Assembly: GCA_026419775.2 (NCBI GenBank)
Contig: JAOPGA020000687.1
Coordinates: 62,001 to 126,000 of the forward strand
Reading direction: 5' to 3'
Length of the DNA: 64,000 bases
Source: Acrasis kona
Lineage: Eukaryota > Heterolobosea > Eutetramitea > Acrasida > Acrasidae
In this document: positions 18,114 to 28,386 of the stretch, one piece after another
Position numbering within the stretch: position 1 is the stretch's first letter
Layout of the letters: every line of letters begins with the position of its first letter
Program-made: the position numbers and the translations under genes
Notes under the pieces: generated by a model
What the model saw: the letters and a program-made list of their open reading frames with translations, nothing else
What the model was told of the DNA's origin: nothing
Databases searched by the model: none

Positions 18114-19751
18114 ATGGCAACACTGAATTATAATGAGCTAACAGGACAATCGGTGAGTGAGCTCCAATATGAGCACTCTCACAAAATACCGTCCAACATT
18201 ACCAACCTACATCGTCAAATTGAGAAGCAGGCAGTATCAGAATATCCAGTTCTATTGGAGACACAAAACACACTGTTGTCACTATCCACTAATCTCAACA
18301 AGCTACAGTCTCTACTACAAAAGGACACATCAAATACATCATCCACCACGGTTAAGAATGATGGTTTGGTTTTTGATTCTCTTCAAGAGTTTAAATCTTC
18401 TCTCGACCAATTTCAAAACAGTGACCAACTGTACCAAAACAAAAAGCAGAGCAACAAACTATCGCTTGAAAACTTTAAACAATTAGCCTCGCTATTGGAA
18501 ATTCCACAACTCACAGAGACTTGCGTTCGTAACGATCTATACGGAGAAGCTTTGGAACTCGATGACGCTCTGAGAAACATGTGCCGCAACAATCCGGACC
18601 TAGAGATTGTCGAGAAACTAAAGAACGAAACGCAACAATGCGTGGCATGGCTCACCAACAAACTTATCAGTACGTTAAAGTCGCGCACATGTAACGTTCC
18701 GGTGTGTTTGAAGAATGTTAGTTATTTGAGGAGGATGCAAGTGTGTCATTCGGAGAAGGAACTTCGCATTTTATTCCTACAATGCAGATCACATCACCTT
18801 CAAGAAAAGCTCATGAGTCAACCTTTACAGCCCAACATTGACCAGGAGCGTATTTATGACACATTGTCTCACATTACCGACACGCTCAAGACTCAAATGT
18901 TCGAAATCATCATGCAGTATCAAGCAGTGTTCCCCACCTCTCAATCCCAACAGCAACAGCAACAGCAAATACAAACACCAGTGCCCGCCACTCCTTCCAC
19001 CCCCTCGATGAATGAATCTGCTGCCATATTTGGTAGCGAAGATGTCGATGTGATTTTGTCTTCTTGTACCGTGCACATGGTGCAACTGTATTTACCTGTT
19101 CTTCAATATCATCTCCAAAGGTATGGCAAGGGCACGCTGACGGGAGAAAGTTGTGCCAAGCTGTTGGAGCAGATCATGTATTGTGGTCATCGCTTGGCTC
19201 GCCTAGGTGCTGATTTTAGACCCATCGTCGCACAAATGTTTGTAGAGAGGGTGATTCGTGTTTTCGAAGAAGGTTGCAAGGATGCAGTGTCCAGGTTCTC
19301 CAAATCTATGAGCGACTATAGATGGTCGCAATCGCTTAATAAAGTAACTCCGTCTCCTTCCGTACCCGTGAATAGTTTTGAGGAGGGCATCAACAACACT
19401 CCTCCAAAAGTTTTATTGTCACACTTACCTCTTGCTGAACTATTGAATGATGGTCTCATCATGCTGAACGAATTGAGACATTGTTGTCCGATGGAGTGCC
19501 GTGCACAATTGATCCAAATATTTTGCGACCATTTGTTGGTTGGTGTTTGTGAAACAATGGTAAATGTGTCCCAGAGCTATCCATTTGATGATCGTGAAAA
19601 AATTGTTTTGAAGAATTTATGTAAAATGGTTAATGTTGATCTGTTGAGGTACTTGGTGGGCTGTTTTGAGAGAATTATCAAAGAGCCGATCATGGAGGAC
19701 GAGAGGGTTGTAAATTGTTTACAAACATTAACAATATTGGGGACACAATAA
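18114..19751 (+). CDS. COG8: conserved oligomeric Golgi complex subunit 8
   Basis: A subunit of the eight-part COG tether that guides retrograde vesicles in the Golgi. The 545-residue protein keeps the best conserved stretch of the family near residue 125, LLEIPQLTETCVRNDLYGEA, followed by LELDDALRNM. The N-terminal heptads (NLHRQIEKQAVSEYPVLLE) correspond to the region that binds COG5-7 partners. A short polyQ tract near residue 285 is an insertion. ATG 18114 is the second in-frame Met and starts where homology becomes plausible. Its stop codon lies six bases from the stop of the convergent ALG3 gene, so the two 3' UTRs must overlap. Confidence 0.85.
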   Translation: MATLNYNELTGQSVSELQYEHSHKIPSNITNLHRQIEKQAVSEYPVLLETQNTLLSLSTNLNKLQSLLQKDTSNTSSTTVKNDGLVFDSLQEFKSSLDQFQNSDQLYQNKKQSNKLSLENFKQLASLLEIPQLTETCVRNDLYGEALELDDALRNMCRNNPDLEIVEKLKNETQQCVAWLTNKLISTLKSRTCNVPVCLKNVSYLRRMQVCHSEKELRILFLQCRSHHLQEKLMSQPLQPNIDQERIYDTLSHITDTLKTQMFEIIMQYQAVFPTSQSQQQQQQQIQTPVPATPSTPSMNESAAIFGSEDVDVILSSCTVHMVQLYLPVLQYHLQRYGKGTLTGESCAKLLEQIMYCGHRLARLGADFRPIVAQMFVERVIRVFEEGCKDAVSRFSKSMSDYRWSQSLNKVTPSPSVPVNSFEEGINNTPPKVLLSHLPLAELLNDGLIMLNELRHCCPMECRAQLIQIFCDHLLVGVCETMVNVSQSYPFDDREKIVLKNLCKMVNVDLLRYLVGCFERIIKEPIMEDERVVNCLQTLTILGTQ

Positions 19752-19757
19752 ACAAAT

Positions 19758-21165
19758 TTATTCAATGTGATATTTCTTGGTTGGTGCTTGTTTGTTTGTG
19801 ATTGTTGGTGAGATTGTAATCAGCACCAGCAACAGCAAATGGATTATGGTCAAGGTGAGTGAGGTCTCTGGTCTAGATGGATAAACATTCCAAATCACTT
19901 CTATACATGCAATGATTGCAAACCTATACAGGTGCGTTAGTGGGGTGAGTGGTTTAAAGTGCTTACCTGACAATAGTTGGAAGGTATGGTATGGACCATA
20001 GAAGGAATGGAAGAGTGTGATAGTACCAAACATAAAACTGGTAGTGAAGGCTTCTGGCGAACACGATACCAATAAAATTTGAAACAAATAAAATTGACAC
20101 AATATCTAATCATGCGTGTAAACTTGTGTATCGTGTAAGTAAAGCTTACGTCGTGCTGTTAAGGGTGCTCCTTTGTTGCTGAGGATTAATGCAAATGGGC
20201 CGCCCTCCTCGCGCGTCCATTTCGTGAAGCCATAAAATATTAATGTCCCTAAATGTGCCAACAACAGTGAGATGGATAATGTTTTGCTCAAAAAAATGTG
20301 TTCTGGTAAAAACTTGTAATTGACGGTCCACACATGGAAAAATTCTCTTCCGAATTCAAATGCCTTGTTCATGTATCCTGGTGCATTCACCATCAAGAAC
20401 GGAGCGGCCAAAACAAACTATCTTGGTCAACAATTTGAGTATACACTAATAAATTACCTGAACAGCAACAATAATTAAAGATCTACCAACAGCATCGACA
20501 AATCCAAAACGCTTTGTAAGAAGCACCAATAAACCTGGTAGAAACAGTAATATGTTCATTTTGACGGATATTGCAAAACTGAATAAAACACAACATAATG
20601 ACCATCTATCAATTAAAAGAGATAAGATGGCTAGATACAGGAGGGTCATGGCAATGGTGTCGTTAAACAAACGTAAAACGAATATGCTATGAATACGACG
20701 ACTGGCACATATAAGAACCAACATGTACAAAGTAGGCATTTTCTTCCAACCCTGCTCCATCGAAAGTTGAACCTTTCTATAAATAATGAACAGAACTGAA
20801 ATCATCACGCAATAAATAACCGCAAAGAAGTATTGAGCCTTTTGAATGTTTTTTCCGTCATCGGTTGCGAATTTTAAAATTGAAAAGATGTAAACAAATC
20901 CACCAGGATATACTAGAGGACCTGTATCGCCTTTAAGATGTGTATAATCCCAATCTCCGCTTAAATACCCTCCTACTTCTTGCATGTAAGCCACCCAATC
21001 TATTTCAGTGTCTATACAAAAATCAACAAAGCTTTAATAAAGTAGTACAATACATGGGATTTTTTGAATGATCAAGATATTGGCTAAAAACTCTGTAATA
21101 ACGAAAGCTGCCGCCAACACGCCATAGTGTTGATGACAAAATCTATGAATCCCATCTAAATTCAT
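19758..21165 (-). CDS. ALG3: dolichyl-P-Man:Man5GlcNAc2-PP-dolichol alpha-1,3-mannosyltransferase
   Basis: An ER membrane enzyme that adds the sixth mannose, the first on the lumenal side, to the N-glycan precursor. Five exons, 21165-21054, 21011-20458, 20417-20150, 20105-19967 and 19923-19758, join in frame to 412 residues. The introns are 42, 40, 44 and 43 bases, all GT-AG. The splices restore family motifs that no single frame shows: [16 protein letters not shown] across intron 1 and [20 protein letters not shown] just after intron 3, followed by [28 protein letters not shown] is the lumenal GDTGPLVYP signature. WNVYPS near the C-terminus is also conserved. Several membrane helices are evident. 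Human ALG3 has 438 residues. The start is 33 bases from the divergent gene at 21199. Confidence 0.93.
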
Positions 21166-21198
21166 TGTCAACCAAGAATAAATTAACACACATTCAAC
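21166..21198. promoter_or_regulatory. 33-base divergent promoter region
   Basis: Only 33 bases separate the start codons of ALG3 (minus) and the gene at 21199 (plus). Both 5' UTRs and core promoters must fit here or overlap the opposite coding sequence. I see no TATA box. Confidence 0.5.
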
Positions 21199-21810
21199 AT
21201 GTCCATTGAGTCACAATTCCAGAGTGTTTTAGACTCCCTTAAGAAGAATGCTCCCAATCTGTCACCAAAGATAATACCACGTGGATATGATGATAACAAT
21301 CTTGCTCTATTCTGTCCTGGGAAGAAGGAGAAAGAACATTTATCAGATGCCATCAAAAAAAATGAACCCACAGTATGTGACACAAAAAATTGTGGCTTAG
21401 AAGCGCAATTGACGTTTACAACACTTTGGTCCATTCAAATTCAATCGAAAACATACGTTTTAGAGGGGGGTCAATACCTCTGTCCAAAGTGTGAGAAGTG
21501 TGTTTCTCTGGAAAAAATTATTACAAAATCTTCTGATGACAATTATATAGAATCATTGAAGCACTTTGCTTCTGTAAATCAACTTCAAGATAGTGATTTG
21601 TACCAATCACAAAGGCTATACAACGACGCATATACTCTGCAGATTCTAACATGCAGTATACCTCAGTTTAAAGTTGCAGTCAGAAAAGGCAACAAAATCG
21701 AGCCCATCACAGAAGGGTCTCACACAGTTGAAGATTTGTTGACTATTTTGTTCAATAAAGATAAGGAAGTTAATGAGGATTCGTCTGATGACGATGATGA
21801 CGATGAATAA
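21199..21810 (+). CDS. hypothetical protein with acidic tail
   Basis: A 203-residue protein that I do not recognise. It has a pair of cysteine groups that could bind a metal: CDTKNC near residue 60 and CPKCEKC near 95. There is mixed alpha/beta character and a C-terminal run of aspartates (SSDDDDDDE). There is no signal peptide or membrane segment. Codon use matches its neighbours and the TAA stop is embedded in AATAAA, so it is very likely a real gene. It shares a short divergent promoter with ALG3, which does not by itself imply a common function. Confidence 0.6.
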   Translation: MSIESQFQSVLDSLKKNAPNLSPKIIPRGYDDNNLALFCPGKKEKEHLSDAIKKNEPTVCDTKNCGLEAQLTFTTLWSIQIQSKTYVLEGGQYLCPKCEKCVSLEKIITKSSDDNYIESLKHFASVNQLQDSDLYQSQRLYNDAYTLQILTCSIPQFKVAVRKGNKIEPITEGSHTVEDLLTILFNKDKEVNEDSSDDDDDDE

Positions 21811-21994
21811 AGTTGTTTTTTGTATAATTTTCTTTTGAACTTTTAAAAAGCAACCCAACGCCGTTATTTTCTGATATAAGTGAGATAAAAATGAACGCTT
21901 TTTTTGAGCTTACTCCTCTCCTGGATTACAATGAAAGTATTTTTGCCTAATCCTAGAAATAGGGTATTACCACCGGGTGGAAGAACCTTGAGCC

Positions 21995-24250
21995 ATGGAC
22001 CAACACAGAGACATAGCTTTCATCTATGTTGTCAACAAAATAGAGACCAAGGACCATTTCAATCCATTTATATTTAATAGTTATGCTAGGAGTCACATTC
22101 AAACCACGTTTCAAATGATGGGATGTAAGCAGCGTGACGCTGATTCCATAACGAGTACGTTGTGAAATTATTATACAGTTGTTAACTGTTTTAGATCTGC
22201 TCTTTGATTGGCTCTCCCAGGCAAAGCAAGTACAGACGCAACAAGTGTCATATCACAGAGAATTAACTCTTGTCGATAGTGACGATGAAAGCCAAGAGGT
22301 GACTAATGAAGAAAATGTCAATGGCGACGGTAATAGGTCGGGAGGCCAGAGTGCTGAGGAGAATGATGCTGACAACGATGCTGATAACGAGGATGCAGGG
22401 GAAAAGGAAGTAGACTTTGAGGAATCAGAAGATGAATGGGACAGATCACTTATGAAACTAAGTTCTAGTTATGAGGTTGAACCAACTGCAACGGCACCAC
22501 TTAAAATGCACTTTGACAAGATACGTTTGCGCATACAGACGTTGGCGAACCAACAAACAAAGTGGAACTCCTTGAAGAGGCTATCCGAAGATCAAAACGA
22601 TAAAACCTTAGCATTATCTCCCCGGAGTGCCCTATCAGAACCAAAAGAGGACGTAGTCATTCGCAGAAAAATGATTAAGGAGTTGGCAAAGTTACTCCAC
22701 CACAACAAGAAGAATTTCGCCAAGAACCACTTGACTCGTCGTTTCTACCACTCCCACTGCGAGAGAAGAGACATTGTGGTTCTCATCAGGGAACAATTTG
22801 ATGAGTTGGTCTCCGTAGTGTTGGCTCTATTTGATTACATCAAACCTTCAAGACTCGAAGATTTTAGAATAGCATGTCAAGTACAAGAAAGAAAAAGAAG
22901 CGTGATTGTCCTGTTTGGTGGCACGAGCGGAACAGGTAAATCTACACTGGCATCATTATTAGCTTCGCGCATGGGTATAACCAAAATATTAGGTACGGAC
23001 AGCGTGAGACACCTTCTTCGTGGATTCATCACCAAAGATCAAGAACCATGCCTCTTCACTTCCACATACCATTCAGGAGAGGCCATCAAACACCTACCAC
23101 AATATCAACACCTCACGAACGAAGAATTATGCATCGAAGGTTACAAGCAACAATGCAAGGCCGTCGTACAATACTTGGACAAGATCATCACCAACTGCGT
23201 CAACAGAAACGAGCCCATGGTGGTCGAAGGTGTACATTTAACGCCCGACTGCGTGATGGAATTACTTCGGAGACATCCTACCTGCGTAATACCTTACGTA
23301 GTTTACATTTCAAAATCAGAAAAACACAAGGAGAGATTTGCTTTCCGCGCCAGATACATGACTTTAGAACCAAGGAACAATAAGTACGTAAAATACTTTC
23401 ACAACATTCGAACCATTCAACAATACATTTGTGATCGTGCCGACTTCCTTAACATTCCAAAAATAGACAACACCAACATCGACAGGTCTCTAGCAGCCTC
23501 TCACTCAAGCGTGTTCAAGTGTTTGAAACGCTTGTCCAAATCAAATGACTCCATGTACGATCACAAGACTGACAAAGCAAAAGTGGTACCACCAGTACAA
23601 TACGCTTCTTGGAGCAGTAGAAGAATGTTGAACGCTATTCGCAAAAAGAGAAGTAGTTTGAGCGAACATGTGGACTCTACAGAACAACAAGTGATCCAAC
23701 AACAATCGCACAGCAGCAGCAGCAGCAGCAGCAACAACTTATCGAACCGGAACCAAGCACAAATGGAACTCATCACTTGGAGTCAGAAGCGATCAATCAT
23801 TATCAATACAGCGATTCATCCGCATTGTCCGCTGCAGAGCACAGTATTGATTTACCTCAAACACATAACACTATTACATCACCACTAACTTTGATTCCGA
23901 AAGCACAGCTAAGAAGAAAACACGATGAAACTGGTAGTGAGAGGGGACAATTTGCAGATTATGAATTGTCGTCGCAGAGCGAGAGTTCTAGTCCGTTTCA
24001 TAGATCGAAGAGCAAGGATCAATTATCAAGAAAACACGTACCGACTGTTGATGAGATGTTTTATGCAAGTCCTGCCATTCCAACCGTGAAGAAGGGAAAG
24101 AAGAAGAAAAAGTTACTAGACAAAAAGACTATATTTCAATCTAGCACTGATGAGGAGCAGAGTAGCACTGATGGGGACGATGACCCTGAGATGTCATCTA
24201 TTGTTGCAGCTTTATCAGATCATGTCGAGACTAATGTAAATGTAATGTAA
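21995..24250 (+). CDS. LPA1/2-phosphoglycerate kinase-like P-loop kinase
   Basis: Exon 1 (21995-22154) encodes AFIYVVNKIETKDHF to TTFQMMGCKQRDAD, matching the N-terminal module of plant LPA1 (low phytic acid 1) proteins. A 40-base intron follows. Exon 2, from 22195, carries an acidic linker, an ATP-cone-like helical region and a kinase domain with Walker A GGTSGTGKSTL and a nearby ILGTDSVRHLLRGF, as in archaeal 2-phosphoglycerate kinase and LPA1. LPA1 affects inositol phosphate metabolism; the substrate here is unknown. At a CAG/AGC repeat near 23711-23731 coding shifts to another frame, which stays open to 24250. A 41-base intron at 23691-23731 (donor GTGATC) would join the frames to 724 residues. 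A repeat-length change is the alternative. The tail is Ser-rich and acidic. Confidence 0.8.
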
Positions 24251-24414
24251 AATATAAATAACAGAACTATATTAATTTAAGATTCCCATTTTATATGGTG
24301 CCATGTGATTGAGCTGAATTTTGACAAAGATGCATATATTAACGTTTATATATCTTTAACAGTTGATAATGTAATTATGAATGGAACTTGTACAATTTAT
24401 AATAAACTTATAAC

Positions 24415-24513
24415 CCGACCTTAACTCAGTTGGTTTTTCCAATTCAACACAGAGTGCGTGACTGTAGTGTTTCTAACATCATGAAGTCGCTGGTTCGATT
24501 CCGGCAGGTCGGA
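24415..24513 (+). tRNA. tRNA-Tyr (GTA) with anticodon-loop intron and D-loop insert
   Basis: Acceptor CCGACCT (24415-24421) pairs with AGGTCGG (24506-24512), discriminator A24513. The T-arm GCTGG-TTCGATT-CCGGC is perfect. The anticodon stem CGTGA/TCATG encloses 17 bases: CTGTAG, a 10-base canonical 37/38 intron (24468-24477) and A. The D-stem ACTC/GAGT encloses 24 bases instead of about 8. GTTG (24429-24432) pairs with CAAC (24445-24448), each followed by three bases. Cutting after the second base of each removes 24435-24450 (16 bases) and leaves AGTTGGTA, the standard Tyr D-loop. Both removals give a 73-base tRNA. TTCTTTT follows as terminator. The anticodon intron is normal for eukaryotic tRNA-Tyr; the D-loop insert is not. 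Confidence 0.88.
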
Positions 24514-24766
24514 TTCTTTTAAGTTCTATAAAGCGGAATCATAGACTACTTTTTTCTTCATGACGCTCTGTTTTCTATCATTTGTTAATGTGATCGAAGA
24601 AGTTTATTGGTTGTGTCGAGGATATCAAAGTAAATACTTGGATTGGTCTGACAAGCGATCCGTTACCTCATCTTTTATAGCAGTCGGCCAGAAATTCGCT
24701 TTAATCTTGTCTAGACACAGGTCAATTAGTGTAGTGTTCCTTAAACGTTGGTTTACAAAAGAAGGA

Positions 24767-26506
24767 ATGATCGCACAAGATATTTTGAACATGTACCTTA
24801 ATGAAGCTTTGCTTTGGTAGGGAATTGAACATCACTAGCTGACTGAGTAGGGCTACAACTGGACATGATGAGGAAGAAACAAGATCATATGCAAAAGCAT
24901 CAACAAGTTTTTCCAAGGCACAAAGATCCATATCCTGTGCAATATCAATTGAGGTAACTATTGATTGAAGATATCAATCCACTTAACACTAATATCAGGA
25001 AGACAGCCTTAAAAAAGATATTTACCATGAGGTAAGTTTGACACAAAGTGATGGAACGTTTGAATTAAAAGCTGCTCCGGACTTACAAAACAAAGATTAA
25101 ACAACTTGACAACAAAACCACAAACTCACAAGGTTCAGAGGTAGAGTGTTCTGAAACAGAAGAAACAACAGAAGACCACCATAAGCAAAACAGAACATGC
25201 GATCATGATAAAAAGCGAACAGCTGATGGTCTCTTTAACCAAGAGTTGGAATCTGAATGGTACTGCACCAGTGACGACGAAAGTCCCAAGCACAAGAAAT
25301 CAAAAAAATCACATAACATTAGACAAGAATTTGAAGAGGAAACAGTCATGACACAAACCACCACAACAAAAACATCAATCAAACGAAATTCAAAAAGACA
25401 AGATCTCTTGGAGGAAGTCTACACTAGTCCAAGTCCATCCACACCACCACAAGAAGAATTCAACTCTAGTCAAGAACCTTCAACGACTGAAGACAATCAC
25501 CATCAAAACGATCAGTTAACGGATTGGATCAAGGGCTGCATCGTGACAAATAACACTAATGTGAGTTGGAAACATGTTGCAGGATTAGATGGAGCCATTC
25601 AAGCATTACATGAAGCAGTCATTCTACCAATCAAGTATCCACACTTTTTTAATGACGACAGAAGACCTTGGAGGGCCATTCTACTATATGGACCACCTGG
25701 TACTGGTAAAACTCATTTAGCCAAAGCACTAGCAACAGAGTCAAAATCAACATTCTTTTCGGTGTCATCGAGCGACTTGTTGAGTAAATGGATGGGAGAG
25801 AGCGAAAAGTATGCTGATTTTTTGAATCACCTCACTAACGTTGTATAGGATGGTGCGTGGATTATTCTCGATGGCGGAAAAGAAAAAACCATCCATTATA
25901 TTCATTGATGAAGTGGATAGTTTGGTCACTGCACGTTCAGAAAACGAGAGCGAAACAGCACGAAGGATCAAAACGGAATTTCTCGTCAGGATGCAAGGAT
26001 TGTGCGAAATGGATGGTGTCGTGGTATTAGCAGCAACCAATGTACCATGGGAATTGGACCCTGCCATGAGAAGAAGATTCGAAAGACGTATTTATGTTCC
26101 ACTGCCGGATAAAAATGCTCGTTTCAAGATTTTATCGTTAAGCATCAAACACACCAAGAATTCGCTGACCCATCAAGACCTGATGGAAATTGCAGATGAA
26201 ACAAACGACTACTCTGGATCCGACCTTTCTTGTATGGTGAGAAATGCCCTCATGGAACCCATCAGGAGGCTGCAAAATGCCACCCATTTTAAAAAGTGCA
26301 AGAGCACAGGAAAGTATGTTCCTTGTGAGGAATCTGATTTTGAAGGTTCGGCATGTAACCTGTTCCAACTCGATGGCGAACATGTTTTAAGCCCACACGT
26401 CACCAAACAGGATTTCATGACCAGTTTGGCAAGATGGAGACCCAGCGTTAACAGGGCTGACTTTGTCAAACATGAGGAGTTTACGAAAGAGTTTGGGCAA
26501 GATTGA
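24767..26506 (+). CDS. VPS4: VPS4-type AAA ATPase (ESCRT disassembly)
   Basis: VPS4 disassembles ESCRT-III filaments in multivesicular body formation and membrane scission. Five exons join in frame to 526 residues: 24767-24816, 24851-24953, 24999-25031, 25072-25808 and 25849-26506, with introns of 34, 45, 40 and 40 bases. The first three exons encode an MIT-like three-helix domain ([16 protein letters not shown] and [19 protein letters not shown]), which no single frame shows. A long acidic, Thr-rich linker follows. The AAA core has Walker [10 protein letters not shown], Walker B IIFIDEVD and Arg fingers in [10 protein letters not shown]. The end, [16 protein letters not shown], is the VPS4 C-terminal helix. 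The small-exon part is less certain than the ATPase part. The linker makes it longer than the usual about 440 residues. Confidence 0.88.
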
Positions 26507-26593
26507 ATGTAAAGTCATTTTATATAAAATATTTACACGACTCTTATACTTTGATGTTACATTGAATATTTGTTACACTTGTCTAGAAGTTGA

Positions 26594-27052
26594 TTAGGCC
26601 ATTACTGTCTGTTGCACAGGAAGGTTATTAAGTTTGTTTTGTGGCGTAGGTGAGGGCGTCCTTTCCCTAGCCTCAACGTTACTGTAATCCATTCCATTAA
26701 CATATACCATAGCATACTCGTAACCCTTAGAGTCTAATTTCTTGACGCATACTCTAGAGGGATCTATAAACATAACGACAGGTCTGGGCATGGCGTCTTC
26801 AAAGTCTTTTTTAGGAATGTTACATGTTCTTGCTACTCTGAGAAGTAAATCGTCAGTTTGAAGTTCGTCGACAAGGATGGCCCTATATCCGGACCCCCTG
26901 ACTGGTTCATCTTCATACCAATGACCCAACAATTTAACCTCAAGTTCGTTTTCAAGAATACTCACAAAGTTTTGTACTTGTACTTCTGAGTTTATTTTCT
27001 TCTCAATCTGTTTCCCCCACCAAGCTGCTGCAGCGCGTATTTCGTTCCTCAT
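26594..27052 (-). CDS. BTG/Tob family protein
   Basis: A 152-residue protein with the complete APRO (BTG/Tob) domain: MRNEIRAAAAWWGKQI at the start, then HWYEDEPVRGSGYRAI (box A region) and AMPRPVVMFIDPSRVCVK (box B region). BTG/Tob proteins bind the CAF1 deadenylase through this domain and promote mRNA poly(A) shortening; in animals they restrain proliferation. A Pro/Thr-rich tail of about 30 residues carries no PAM2 motif that I can see. Box A residues W, P, G, S, G, Y and R are conserved, so CAF1 binding is plausible. The family is best known from animals but also occurs in amoebae. Confidence 0.85.
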   Translation of the reverse strand: MRNEIRAAAAWWGKQIEKKINSEVQVQNFVSILENELEVKLLGHWYEDEPVRGSGYRAILVDELQTDDLLLRVARTCNIPKKDFEDAMPRPVVMFIDPSRVCVKKLDSKGYEYAMVYVNGMDYSNVEARERTPSPTPQNKLNNLPVQQTVMA

Positions 27053-27194
27053 GTCAGTTTATATCGTTTTAATTTTTTTGCAAAGTTCAACTTGAGAAGA
27101 GGTTTGAAAAGGACTTCACGGATTTAGAAACCTAATAATAATATAACTGCAACATTATGATTGGCTCTAATAATCATACATATTTGGACAATTG

Positions 27195-27516
27195 ACTCAA
27201 TCAAGGGCTACATCGAAAAGGAACAACGATTCAGATGATGTCTCAGTAAGAGTATCAAGACAACAAAGAATCGAACCTGTTGACAATAAAAATATGTACG
27301 TGGATGTATCTGCGACTATACCAAGTATAGCAATTTTGAGGAAAAATAATCCTTTGTAACAGTCATAACAGTTTGATGTTTGTATCTCCGTTGGATGAGG
27401 CAAATTCTGTAATGTATCAACTGAAAATTAAATCAGGAACTAAAGGATATCTGCGATGTGTTGCAACCAGGTTAACGGTTTTGCTACACGACAGCACATA
27501 CATTGTGGATGGATGA
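27195..27516 (+). pseudogene. decayed coding stretch
   Basis: Two open stretches in different frames, 27195-27359 and 27370-27516, read like ordinary protein (SRATSKRNNDSDDVSVRVSR; YQLKIKSGTKGYLRCVATR). They are separated by stop codons and a frame change. No GT-AG intron of the usual 35-45 bases joins them and no start codon precedes the first. I do not recognise the family. It probably represents a decayed host gene. Confidence 0.35.
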
Positions 27517-28386
27517 TCCAAAAGGAGTAGTGATTGGATGATTTAGACTACCAGATAGTGTTGACTGGGACAGGATGATAAAAAAGAATTAACTTATGAC
27601 TGGAAAGAGACATTTCACATGGGTTGAATGGAGTATGAATTGAGAGCAACAATGACGAAGAGCAAGAAATATAACAACCAGACCCAACATTTCTCACAAT
27701 CAATAGTGGCGGCAACAGATGGCGATAAGCTGTACAATTCAAAGGTCCATCTTACAGAGTTGGTATACATCAAATTAGATCATCGTGATGTAAAGAAATG
27801 TGAAATATAGAACACATCCTATTTTAGTGTCGTTGTTGAACTTTTTTCTAGATTGCGAGAATTAGACCGCGATAGGTGGACACCATCTGTGTCTGATGAA
27901 TTGGTAACGCATCCTCATTGTGACATCATTTTTCGAATGTTTTGTTCAATTCGAAGCATTAATGTAGTGATTAATAAATTAATTTTTCGAAGTTTGCAAG
28001 ACAATTGTGAATTAGTCTGATATTGTTGTTCGCCTTCTGATAGTGTATTTTTGGATGTTTTTGCTTCTGCTTATATTATGCCAATCTCGGTAGCAGATAG
28101 TCTGAGTTTGTTTGTGGATAAACGGTAGTGACATTATAATCAGTACAAAGACGATCATCTTTTACAATTTCCCGAAAGTATCACATAATAACAATAATTA
28201 AACCAATCAGCATACACTAGTATAAATAAAACAACCTAATGTACATAAATATTGAAACTGCTTGAAATGATGAAAACCAAAAGTTATCTATGATGAAAGT
28301 TATTTCCCGTTTCATCTTGTTTAGCAGTGGATAATTATCCAGTTCTTATAAAATGGGGAAATATAAACACGACACAAACATTAAAC
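27517..28386. other. intergenic region
   Basis: About 870 AT-rich bases between the decayed stretch and the surface-protein gene. Short scattered frames are present without a domain. TATAAATAAA at about 28220 lies some 165 bases upstream of the next ATG and could be a promoter element, but this is a guess. Confidence 0.3.
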
